NCBI GenBank assembly: GCA_964591255.1
Contig: CAZQAA010000158.1
Coordinates: forward strand, 1 to 21,356
Origin: CAZQAA01 sp964591255
GTDB lineage: Bacteria > Desulfobacterota > DSM-4660 > Desulfatiglandales > Desulfatiglandaceae
DNA: 21,356 nt
Direction: 5' to 3'
A model generated the notes under the pieces. The model had not been told where the DNA came from. It saw nothing but the letters and a program-made list of their open reading frames with translations, and searched no databases. How positions within the stretch are numbered: the first letter of the stretch is position 1; each line of letters begins with the position of its first letter. Positions 14,711-21,356 of this stretch are shown here, one piece after another. The translations under genes and the position numbers were made by a program.

Positions 14711-15909
14711 TGGATCTAGTACAGGTAAGGATATTTATTACTCTCTTCCTGGCCGTTTTTGTTACCACCATGGGTGCCGGAATGGTGGCTCCGCTTCTTC
14801 CTGTCTATGCCCACGAATTGGGTGCGGGGGCCTTTCAGATAGGATTAATCTTCGGCGCTTTTTCTTTGACAAGAAGCGTCTTTGTCCCATACTTCGGAAA
14901 GCTTTCCGACCGGAAAGGTAAAAAACCCCTCTTGACCATAGGTTTATTCCTCTATTTTTTGTTATCGCTTCTTTATGCTGTGTCAAATGGTGTATGGTCC
15001 TTGGTCGTGTTGAGGTTGGGGCAGGGTTTTGCATCGGCCATGATTTTGCCTGTCGCTCAAGCCTATGTGGGAATAATTACACCGGAGCAACGGGAGGGAA
15101 GGTTGATGGGGATATTCAATATGTCTATTTATGGTGGGCTTAGTGCGGGACCGGTTTTGGGTGGATTGGTCAAGGACTGGTTCAATATTGAGATATCATT
15201 TCTGAGTATGGGGGTACTGACCCTGTTTGGTTTTATCCTTTGTCTGGTATCCTTGCCCGCAAAAGATTTATCCCTAAAAAACAAAAGCAACATCAATCAC
15301 AGGAGTATGTCTGTATCTTATATAAGGATGTTGAAATTCCCCCAGGTGTTTTCCCTTTTTATGTTCAGGGCATGCTTTACCACGTGTATCGGTATAATAT
15401 GGACCTTTTTACCTTTGCTGGCTGGGACCCAGTTAGGTCTTTCCGGCTCTGCGATAGGTTTTCTGGTAATGATCCATGTGCTTGTGGCCGGACTTTTACA
15501 GGCGCCCATGGGATACATTGCCGACCAGATGAACAAGAGAGTCTTGGTAATAGGTGGGGGTATCCTTGGAGTGGTAGCTGTTTTATCATTGATTAAGGCC
15601 TCAAGTTTTATGGAGATTGTTCTTGTCAGTGGACTTCTCGGGCTTGCAGGGGGCATATCATTTCCTGCTGTCATGGCCATTGGCGTAATCCAGGGCCGAC
15701 AGAATGATGCGATGGGTTCGATGATGGGTCTGCTTGCCATGGCCCACAGTGTAGGTATGTTGATAGGCCCTGTACTTGCAGGGGTTCTCATGGACCTTTT
15801 TTCCTTGAAGGCGACTTTTTTTCTCGGGGCAGGTATCTTGAGTAGCGGCATAATAGTGTTTTTTATGAACCATCACGATACTTGCCAGGAGCGAATACCC
15901 ACTTCCTGA
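14710..15909 (+). CDS. Major facilitator superfamily transporter
   Basis: A 399-residue inner-membrane protein with about 12 hydrophobic segments in two halves. The loop between segments 2 and 3 carries MFS motif A, GKLSDRKGKKPL (63-74), and a related copy, MGYIADQMNKRVL, appears in the second half. The segment-5 region, YGGLSAGPVLGG, resembles motif C of proton-driven antiporters of the DHA1 (drug efflux) type. The cargo cannot be read from the sequence. It follows panE by 43 bases with the stem described at 14676-14710 between them. A role with the pan genes is possible but not shown. Confidence 0.9.
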   Translation: MDLVQVRIFITLFLAVFVTTMGAGMVAPLLPVYAHELGAGAFQIGLIFGAFSLTRSVFVPYFGKLSDRKGKKPLLTIGLFLYFLLSLLYAVSNGVWSLVVLRLGQGFASAMILPVAQAYVGIITPEQREGRLMGIFNMSIYGGLSAGPVLGGLVKDWFNIEISFLSMGVLTLFGFILCLVSLPAKDLSLKNKSNINHRSMSVSYIRMLKFPQVFSLFMFRACFTTCIGIIWTFLPLLAGTQLGLSGSAIGFLVMIHVLVAGLLQAPMGYIADQMNKRVLVIGGGILGVVAVLSLIKASSFMEIVLVSGLLGLAGGISFPAVMAIGVIQGRQNDAMGSMMGLLAMAHSVGMLIGPVLAGVLMDLFSLKATFFLGAGILSSGIIVFFMNHHDTCQERIPTS

Positions 15910-15936
15910 TTTGTTGGAGCAGGTCCATTTTTTTTC

Positions 15937-15966
15937 TTGACACATGCCTACTCTTTTGTTTATAGA
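15937..15966 (+). promoter_or_regulatory. Likely sigma-70 promoter for the dsr operon
   Basis: TTGACA (15937-15942) and TATAGA (15961-15966, four of six matches) are spaced by 18 bases, with a T-rich tract directly upstream that could act as an UP element. A start near 15973 would give a leader of about 115 bases before the first gene. This is the only gap of note between the MFS gene and the dsr genes. A CCTG/CAGG hairpin before the T tract (about 15905-15935) might be a very weak terminator for the MFS gene. Confidence 0.5.
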
Positions 15967-16028
15967 CCAGCATCTATGGCCCTCGGATATTCGAATTTAA
16001 AGAGAGAATGTTTTGTTTAAATGGATGG

Positions 16029-16071
16029 TTATCTGGATTCCAGATAAGGGTTACAAGAAATTTCAAATTTC
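16029..16071 (+). promoter_or_regulatory. Two perfect dyads ahead of the dsr operon
   Basis: TTATCTGG-ATT-CCAGATAA (16029-16047) is a 19-base dyad. It is followed 9 bases later by GAAATTT-C-AAATTTC (16057-16071), a 15-base dyad. Both lie downstream of the likely promoter and upstream of ATG 16088. Short-centre dyads of this kind are typical of dimeric repressor sites; as RNA their loops of 3 and 1 bases would be tight, so a DNA operator is the more natural reading. The cognate regulator is not evident in the window. Confidence 0.5.
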
Positions 16072-16087
16072 GCTTGAACAGTAAAAT

Positions 16088-16609
16088 ATGGTTATGAATA
16101 ATATAGAAAACCTCCTCAAAAACAAGAGATCTGGCATCCTAAAAAAATGGAATGATGTAATTCTTGAAACCTATCCGAATGATACTCAACGTTTTTTTAA
16201 AAAGGAGAAGGATGGTTTTGCCAATCCCGTCGGGCTTATTATTTCAAAGGAGATGGGAATCATTTATGACGAAATGGTAAAATGGGAGGATAAAACTAAT
16301 CTTGTGTCTGCCTTTGATAAAATTGTGAGAATCAGGGCAGTCCAGGATTTTGATCCTTCCGGTGCCGTAGGTTTCGTCCTGCGGCTCAGAAAGATAATAA
16401 GGAATGAATTAGAAAATATTTCCGAGGATCATGTTGAGGGCCTGGAGGAAATAGAGGATAGAATAGATGAAATGGCGCTTATAGCCTTTGATATCTATGA
16501 AAAATGCCGTCAGAAAATATACGATCTTCGAGTCAACGAGGTAAGAAATCAGGTAGGTAGGTTGCTCGAAAGAGCCAATCTTACGTGTGAAATAGCGTCG
16601 CAGGAGTAG
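16088..16609 (+). CDS. RsbRD N-terminal-domain-like protein at the head of the dsr operon
   Basis: A 173-residue all-helical, cytoplasmic protein. It matches the pattern of the RsbRD_N domain: a start with LLKNKRSGILKKW, then RFFKKEKDGFANPVG (35-49), and the signature RIRAVQDFDPSGAVGF (81-96). In RsbR-type proteins this globin-like domain is the sensor module in front of a STAS domain. Here no STAS, kinase or output domain follows, so it would be a free-standing sensor or binding protein. It has no convincing ribosome site; ATG 16094 is an alternative start. It lies 47 bases before dsrM in the same direction, which suggests a link to the Dsr complex, but its role is not known. Confidence 0.72.
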   Translation: MVMNNIENLLKNKRSGILKKWNDVILETYPNDTQRFFKKEKDGFANPVGLIISKEMGIIYDEMVKWEDKTNLVSAFDKIVRIRAVQDFDPSGAVGFVLRLRKIIRNELENISEDHVEGLEEIEDRIDEMALIAFDIYEKCRQKIYDLRVNEVRNQVGRLLERANLTCEIASQE

Positions 16610-16656
16610 GTTTTGAGTCGCTTGGCTCTTGCATTTGAGGAGAGAGGTGTTAGCCC

Positions 16657-17727
16657 ATGAATTTTGTTGTGAGCATTCTGTGTTCCTTAGTTGCTGTTAC
16701 TCTTGTGGTATTGATCCCATGGATAGGCGTAGGTGCTTTGGATCTGCGTATGCTGTTTGGCGTTATAGTCCCATATGCTGCCTTAGCCACTTTTTTTATA
16801 GGGGTCGTAGTGAGGGTAATAGGCTGGGCCAAGTCACCGGTCCCGTTTCGTATACCAACCACTGCGGGCCAGGAATGGTCATTTCCATGGATCAAGTCCA
16901 ACAAAGTGGATAACCCCAAGGGTACATGTGGTGTGATCATTAGGATGATCTTTGAGGTACTTCTCTTTCGATCTCTATTTAGAAATACGAAGTTGGAGTA
17001 TCGGAGGATGGATGACAGTCCCAAAGTGGCATATGAATGGGAAAAATGGCTTTGGCTTGCGGCATTAGCGTTTCATTATTCCTTTTTGGTCATTTTTCTG
17101 CGACATTTCAGGTTCTTTACAGAACCGATTCCAGGTTTTGTTCATCTGCTTGAGAGTCTGGATGGTTTTTTGCAACTTGGAGTCCTTCCCTTTAACAGCC
17201 TCGGTGTGCCGGGCGTATATATAACCGACATGCTTCTCCTGGGGGCAGTGACGTATCTCTTTGTCCGTAGGCTCTATATCCCTCAGGTCCGCTATGTTTC
17301 ACTCCCTGCTGATTATTTTCCGCTTTTTTTAATTCTCGGCCTTGGTTTTACTGGTATCTTAATGCGATATTTCATCAGGGTCGATATAACGGCGGTAAAG
17401 GAGCTGGCCCTGGGCCTTTTCAAGTTCAATCCTACTGTCCCGGAAGGTATTGGCGTTATTTTCTTTATCCATCTTTTTCTAATAAGTGTTCTGATTGCCT
17501 ATTTTCCATTTAGCAAGTTGATGCATATGGGTGGCATATTCTTGAGCCCCACAAGGAACCTGTCTAACAACAGCCGGTTTGTCAGACATGTTAATCCCTG
17601 GAATTATCCAGTGAAATACCATACCTACGAGGAATATGAGGATGAGTTTAGAGAACTTATGGTGGAGGCAGGGATTCCTGTTGACAAAGAACCCGAAGCA
17701 AAAACAGAGTCAGAGGAAACAGAATAA
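16657..17727 (+). CDS. dsrM: DsrM, cytochrome b-like subunit of the DsrMKJOP complex
   Basis: DsrM is the membrane diheme cytochrome b subunit (NarI-like) that exchanges electrons with the menaquinone pool and passes them to DsrK. The 356-residue protein has about six membrane segments. Histidines in or beside membrane helices that could bind heme are H140, H150, H272 and H290. The long stretch between helices (about 60-130) and the charged C-terminal tail face the cytoplasm. GGAGAG precedes ATG 16657. The immediate downstream dsrK, dsrJ, dsrO and dsrP make the assignment firm. Confidence 0.94.
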   Translation: MNFVVSILCSLVAVTLVVLIPWIGVGALDLRMLFGVIVPYAALATFFIGVVVRVIGWAKSPVPFRIPTTAGQEWSFPWIKSNKVDNPKGTCGVIIRMIFEVLLFRSLFRNTKLEYRRMDDSPKVAYEWEKWLWLAALAFHYSFLVIFLRHFRFFTEPIPGFVHLLESLDGFLQLGVLPFNSLGVPGVYITDMLLLGAVTYLFVRRLYIPQVRYVSLPADYFPLFLILGLGFTGILMRYFIRVDITAVKELALGLFKFNPTVPEGIGVIFFIHLFLISVLIAYFPFSKLMHMGGIFLSPTRNLSNNSRFVRHVNPWNYPVKYHTYEEYEDEFRELMVEAGIPVDKEPEAKTESEETE

Positions 17728-17739
17728 TAAGGAGCAACC

Positions 17740-19365
17740 ATGGCAGATACCCCAAAACCAGAAAAACTGTCTAAAATAGATCATAAACCACCTCTAAAGG
17801 GCTGGATGGATACTCCCGCCGAATTGAGACCAGGTATTTACTGTTACGGAGCCAAGGAAAAAAACCTTGCGGCCGTGGGCATGCCGAATGCAAGGGACTG
17901 GAACCCCGCCGAAGAAGACTGGAAGCTTCCCGAAGACTGGAAGGAGATTATTGAGGAAGGATTTAAAGAGAGACTCGACAGATTTCGCAGCCTTAAACTT
18001 TTTATGGATATCTGTGTGAGGTGCGGTGCCTGTGCAGACAAATGTCATTTTTTCATTGGTTCAGGCGATCCCAAAAACATGCCTGTTTTGAGGGCAGAGC
18101 TGTTACGATCGGTATATCGTAAAAAGTTTACTACCGGAGGGAAACTTTTTGGGAAATTGGCCGGGGCAAGAGACCTGACGGAGGATGTGCTTAAAGAGTG
18201 GTGGTATTACCTTTACCAGTGTACGGAGTGCCGTCGTTGTTCTCTCTTTTGCCCATACGGCATAGATACTGCGGAGATTACTATCCTGGGAAGGGAATTG
18301 ACCAATTTATTGGGCCTTAACACAGATTGGATTGCCGGGCCGGTCGCCAATTGTAACCGAACCGGAAATCATCTCGGTATTCAGCCGCATGCCTATAAGG
18401 ATATGCTCGAGTTTTTCGTGGATGAGATAGAGGATGTGACAGGCATCAGGGTGGAACCTACTTTCAACAGAAAAGGTGCGGAGATTCTTTTTGTCACCCC
18501 TTCTGGTGATGTTTTCGCCGATCCTGGAACATATACGTGCATGGGTTACCTTATGCTGTTTCATTATTTACAGGAACAGGGACTGGATATAACATGGAGT
18601 ACATACGCATCAGAAGGTGGTAATTTTGGATATTTTACCTCCCATGAGATGGCGAAAAGACTTAATGCAAAGATGTATGCAGAGGCGAAAAGACTGGGTG
18701 TGAAATGGATACTCGGTGGCGAATGCGGCCATATGTGGAGAGTGATCAATCAATATATGGATACGTTTAATGGCCCTGCCGATTTTCTTGAGGAACCGGT
18801 TTCTCCTATTACAGGGACCAAATTTGAGAATGCCAAGACGACCAAGCTGGTTCATCTTGTAGAGTTTACTGCCGACCTTATCAGGAATAACAAGTTGAAG
18901 CTCGATCCAAGCCGGAACGACCACCTGACGGTGACCTTTCACGATTCCTGCAATACGTCCAGGGGTATGGGTTTTCTGGAGGAGCCGCGGTATGTAATAA
19001 AGAATGTATGTAACAATTTTTACGAGATGCCGCCCAATACCATCCGGGAGCAGACCTTTTGCTGTGGCAGTGGGGCCGGTCTAAATGCTGGGGAAAATAT
19101 GGAGTTACGGATGCGGGGCGGGCTGCCCAGGGCAAATGCTGTTAGTTATGTCCATGAAAAATTCGGGGTAAATATGCTCGCATGTATCTGTGCAATAGAC
19201 AGGGCAGTCTTGCCAACATTAATGCAGTATTGGGTTCCTGATGTGGATGTGACCGGGGTTCATGAGATGGTGGGCAATGCGCTGGTTTTTGAGGGGGAAA
19301 AGAAGAGGACCACCAACCTGCGTGGCGAACCTCTCCCAGGAATGGAGGAAGAAGAGGATGTATGA
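17740..19365 (+). CDS. dsrK: DsrK, heterodisulfide-reductase-like iron-sulfur subunit
   Basis: DsrK is the cytoplasmic HdrD-like subunit that is thought to reduce the DsrC trisulfide made during sulfite reduction. The 541-residue protein has two [4Fe-4S] ferredoxin motifs, Cys 92/95/98/102 and Cys 161/164/167/171. A CCG-type domain follows, with GGEC329GH, HDSC404NTSRG, FCC441-442GSGAG and the pair C482/C484. These Cys are candidates for the special catalytic iron-sulfur cluster of the HdrB/D type. Length is normal. AAGGAGC precedes ATG 17740, 12 bases after dsrM. The 3' end overlaps the start of dsrJ by 8 bases. Confidence 0.96.
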   Translation: MADTPKPEKLSKIDHKPPLKGWMDTPAELRPGIYCYGAKEKNLAAVGMPNARDWNPAEEDWKLPEDWKEIIEEGFKERLDRFRSLKLFMDICVRCGACADKCHFFIGSGDPKNMPVLRAELLRSVYRKKFTTGGKLFGKLAGARDLTEDVLKEWWYYLYQCTECRRCSLFCPYGIDTAEITILGRELTNLLGLNTDWIAGPVANCNRTGNHLGIQPHAYKDMLEFFVDEIEDVTGIRVEPTFNRKGAEILFVTPSGDVFADPGTYTCMGYLMLFHYLQEQGLDITWSTYASEGGNFGYFTSHEMAKRLNAKMYAEAKRLGVKWILGGECGHMWRVINQYMDTFNGPADFLEEPVSPITGTKFENAKTTKLVHLVEFTADLIRNNKLKLDPSRNDHLTVTFHDSCNTSRGMGFLEEPRYVIKNVCNNFYEMPPNTIREQTFCCGSGAGLNAGENMELRMRGGLPRANAVSYVHEKFGVNMLACICAIDRAVLPTLMQYWVPDVDVTGVHEMVGNALVFEGEKKRTTNLRGEPLPGMEEEEDV

Positions 19366-19834
19366 TGGTGGCAAGATTCTCACTGGTCTGATTATCGGCC
19401 TTGGCCTGTTGCTGTCGCCCTTTATTTATAACGCGGGCAAGGCGGCTAAGGCACCGGAGCCGGAGCTTACACCGAAGGCAAAGAAGGCCAACGAGTGTGT
19501 GGCCTCAAAATCTTTCATGAGGGCGTGGCACATGCAGCTCTTGGATGAATGGCGAAATGAGGTTGTCCGTGATGATGATAGATATTACAGGCCACGGGAG
19601 GTGGCAAGGGAAATGCGGCTGGATAAGCATCTGCTGGATCAATGGAGGCATCTCGTAAGTGATGGCACGCGTCATTATATTCCCAAGAAAGACAAGGTAT
19701 ATTACAAAAGTCTTCAGATGACATGTATGGATTGTCATTCCAATAAAACCAAATTCTGTGATGAGTGCCATAATTATATGGGTGTAGATCCTTATTGCTG
19801 GGATTGCCATATCGAGCCAGAGGAGAAAAAGTAA
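19358..19834 (+). CDS. dsrJ: DsrJ, triheme cytochrome c subunit
   Basis: DsrJ is the periplasmic triheme cytochrome c of the complex, held in the membrane by an uncleaved N-terminal helix (about 7-25). The 158-residue protein has three heme sites: CMDCH (123-127), CDECH (134-138) and CWDCH (147-151). Cys47 in NECVAS corresponds to the conserved Cys that gives the family its unusual His/Cys-ligated heme, and Met54 and His58 follow nearby. The chosen start, ATG 19358, gives a sensible membrane anchor and has GGAGG upstream. An ATG at 19262 would add 32 unrelated residues inside dsrK. It overlaps dsrK by 8 bases and dsrO by 1 base (TAATG). Confidence 0.94.
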   Translation: MYDGGKILTGLIIGLGLLLSPFIYNAGKAAKAPEPELTPKAKKANECVASKSFMRAWHMQLLDEWRNEVVRDDDRYYRPREVAREMRLDKHLLDQWRHLVSDGTRHYIPKKDKVYYKSLQMTCMDCHSNKTKFCDECHNYMGVDPYCWDCHIEPEEKK

Positions 19835-20649
19835 TGGGTCTCAACAGGAGAGAGTTTTTGAAAATAGCCGGTCTTTCGGCCTTGCTCGGCTCTGGGGCGA
19901 AGGCGGCAATGGATATTCTTGCTCCAGGAGAGTTGGAAGCGGCAATGGAAACTATCCCATTGACCGAGGGAAAAAGATGGGCCATGGTAATAGATTCACA
20001 TAAGATCGATGATGAATTGATGGATAAGTGTATTAAGGCCTGTCATCGTGAACATAATGTTCCGGATCTTGGAACTGCAAAAGAGGAGATTAAGTGGCTT
20101 TGGAAAGAAGACTACGAGCACTCCTTTCCCGAACAGGAACATGAGTTTGTAAGTGATGAGGTCAAGCACAAGAATTTTCTCTTGTTGTGTAATCATTGTA
20201 CTAATCCTCCCTGTTGCCGGGTCTGTCCCACAAGGGCTACATTTCAACGTGATGACGGGATTGTGATGATGGATCTGCATAGATGTATCGGTTGCAGGTT
20301 TTGTATGGCTGCATGTCCTTATGGGTCCAGAAGCTTTAACTGGGGCGACCCTCGGCGTGTCACGAAAGTTGAAAAGCTAAAAAAACTTAATCCTGGTTTT
20401 CCCACAAACCATGAATATCCCACGCGGACAAAGGGTGTGGTTGAAAAATGTACCTTTTGTAATGAAAGACTTGCCAAGGGCGAGCCACCTGCATGTGTGG
20501 AAGAGGCAAATAAGATCAGGAAAGGGGCCCTGACCTTTGGAGATCTTTCGGATCCAGAATCTGAGGTAAGAATGTTACTCAAGACCCATTATTCAATAAG
20601 ACGCAAGCCCGAATTAGGGACAGGTCCGAACATATTTTATATCGTATGA
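19834..20649 (+). CDS. dsrO: DsrO, periplasmic ferredoxin-like iron-sulfur subunit
   Basis: DsrO is an iron-sulfur electron carrier exported by the Tat system; the N terminus is NRREFLKIAG (4-13) followed by a hydrophobic stretch. The 271-residue protein resembles the beta subunits of the DMSO reductase family. Cys motifs, in order: C66 and C70; C119/C122/C127/C131 with an extra C128; C151/C154/C157/C161; then C206/C209/C221. The first and last sets lack members, so three rather than four clusters seem likely. The start is ATG 19834, because the Tat motif follows directly and AGGAG stands upstream. A start at 19795 would put 13 extra residues before it. Confidence 0.94.
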   Translation: MGLNRREFLKIAGLSALLGSGAKAAMDILAPGELEAAMETIPLTEGKRWAMVIDSHKIDDELMDKCIKACHREHNVPDLGTAKEEIKWLWKEDYEHSFPEQEHEFVSDEVKHKNFLLLCNHCTNPPCCRVCPTRATFQRDDGIVMMDLHRCIGCRFCMAACPYGSRSFNWGDPRRVTKVEKLKKLNPGFPTNHEYPTRTKGVVEKCTFCNERLAKGEPPACVEEANKIRKGALTFGDLSDPESEVRMLLKTHYSIRRKPELGTGPNIFYIV

Positions 20650-20656
20650 GGTAATT

Positions 20657-21356
20657 ATGCTTGATACTGCGTTAAAGGGAAGTCAAAGGTACTGGGGATG
20701 GCTAATTTTGCTGCTTTCTATTATGGGGGTAGGATTTGGATGCTATCTATATCAGTTTCATGAGGGCTTAAGAATAACAGGGATGAGCCGGGATGTGTCC
20801 TGGGGCTTCTATATTGCCCAGTTTACATACCTTGTTGGCGTGGCAGCCTCAGGTGTAATGGTTGTATTGCCCTATTATATCCATGATTACAAGGCGTTTG
20901 GCCGGATTACTGTTTTGGGGGAATTTTTGGCCATTGCGTCTGTTATAATGTGTCTGTTATTTATCTTCGTGGACCTCGGCAATCCTGTCCGAATCATGAA
21001 TGTAATTATGTATCCCACTCCCCACTCAATACTTTTTTGGGATATGGTGGTGTTAAATGGATATCTATTGCTGAATGTTTTTGTGGGGTGGAATGTGTTG
21101 AGTGCGGAACGTAAAGGTATTCCTTATCAGAAATGGGTAAAAGTGCTGGCATATATATCTATCCCATGGGCGTTCAGCATCCATACCGTGACGGCATTTT
21201 TGTATGCTGGACTTCCCGGAAGGCACTACTGGTTAACTGCAATAATGGCGGCTCGTTTTTTGGCTTCTGCATTCTGTTCCGGCCCTGCATTACTTATATT
21301 GTTGTGTTTGATTGTACGGAAAGTGACCCGCTTTGATCCGGGGAAAGAACAGATAA
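20657..21356 (+). CDS. dsrP: DsrP, NrfD-like membrane subunit (partial, cut by window end)
   Basis: DsrP is the second integral-membrane subunit of the complex, of the NrfD/PsrC type that handles menaquinol without heme. The reading frame runs from ATG 20657 to the end of the window without a stop: 233 codons of an expected protein of nearly 400. The visible part has about six hydrophobic segments. It shows the NrfD-like features GMSRDVSWGFYIAQFTYLVG near the start, FVDLGNPVRI in the middle and SIHTVTAFLYAGLPGRHYW later. It begins 7 bases after dsrO. No truncation within the window is seen. Confidence 0.93.
   Translation, partial: MLDTALKGSQRYWGWLILLLSIMGVGFGCYLYQFHEGLRITGMSRDVSWGFYIAQFTYLVGVAASGVMVVLPYYIHDYKAFGRITVLGEFLAIASVIMCLLFIFVDLGNPVRIMNVIMYPTPHSILFWDMVVLNGYLLLNVFVGWNVLSAERKGIPYQKWVKVLAYISIPWAFSIHTVTAFLYAGLPGRHYWLTAIMAARFLASAFCSGPALLILLCLIVRKVTRFDPGKEQI

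Noticed and set aside
15318..15851. A 177-codon minus-strand open frame opposite the MFS gene
   Set aside because: It is a shadow of the hydrophobic codon pattern of the transporter; the plus-strand frame has clear MFS motifs.
15905..15936. Intrinsic terminator after the MFS gene
   Set aside because: A T tract is present, but the preceding stem is only about 4 bp, too weak to call.
21133..21336. A 67-codon plus-strand open frame near the right end
   Set aside because: It is out of frame inside dsrP, whose own frame shows NrfD-like membrane segments.

Overview
The window looks like chromosomal core DNA from an anaerobic sulfate- or sulfite-respiring bacterium of the Desulfobacterota (former Deltaproteobacteria). 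The strongest pointer is the dsrMJKOP-type membrane complex at the right end: DsrM, DsrK with its CCG domain, the triheme DsrJ, the Tat-exported ferredoxin DsrO and an NrfD-like DsrP. A stand-alone RsbRD_N-type protein precedes it. A CooC-type maturation ATPase and a menaquinone pathway fit the same lifestyle. The species cannot be named from sequence alone. I see no integrase, transposase, phage gene or CRISPR array.

Left part (1-2331): the 3' end of pyrG, then an unrecognised 166-residue protein that converges with a minus-strand gene for a small EF-Tu-domain-2-like protein. That minus-strand gene has a structured leader. Next come tadA, whose last 24 bases lie inside a tRNA-Ser(CGA) gene, and a second tRNA-Ser(GGA).

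Middle part (2332-12605): a long co-directional run. It holds dnaX-ybaB-recR (replication and recombination, a classic trio), then a GlcD-like flavin dehydrogenase and a CooC/AcsF-like ATPase, both joined by 4-base ATGA overlaps. Then come serC, asnS, and menB-menA-menC of the o-succinylbenzoate route to menaquinone.

Right part (12606-21356): panB-panE (pantothenate pathway) and an MFS transporter whose start codon lies in a 9-bp stem. After a 178-base gap with a likely promoter and two perfect dyads comes the dsr operon, tightly packed and cut by the window end inside dsrP.

How the parts fit: the men genes supply part of the menaquinone pathway, and menaquinol is the expected quinone-side partner of DsrM/DsrP. 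The complex links the quinone pool to the cytoplasmic sulfite reductase step through DsrK, while DsrJ and DsrO lie on the periplasmic side. I found no wholly new multi-gene system. The points most worth following are the tadA/tRNA overlap, a ten-A run in dnaX placed just before its conserved C-terminal motif, the glcD-cooC coupling without CO dehydrogenase or a GlcF-type partner in view, and the putative control elements ahead of the dsr operon, panB and the MFS gene.
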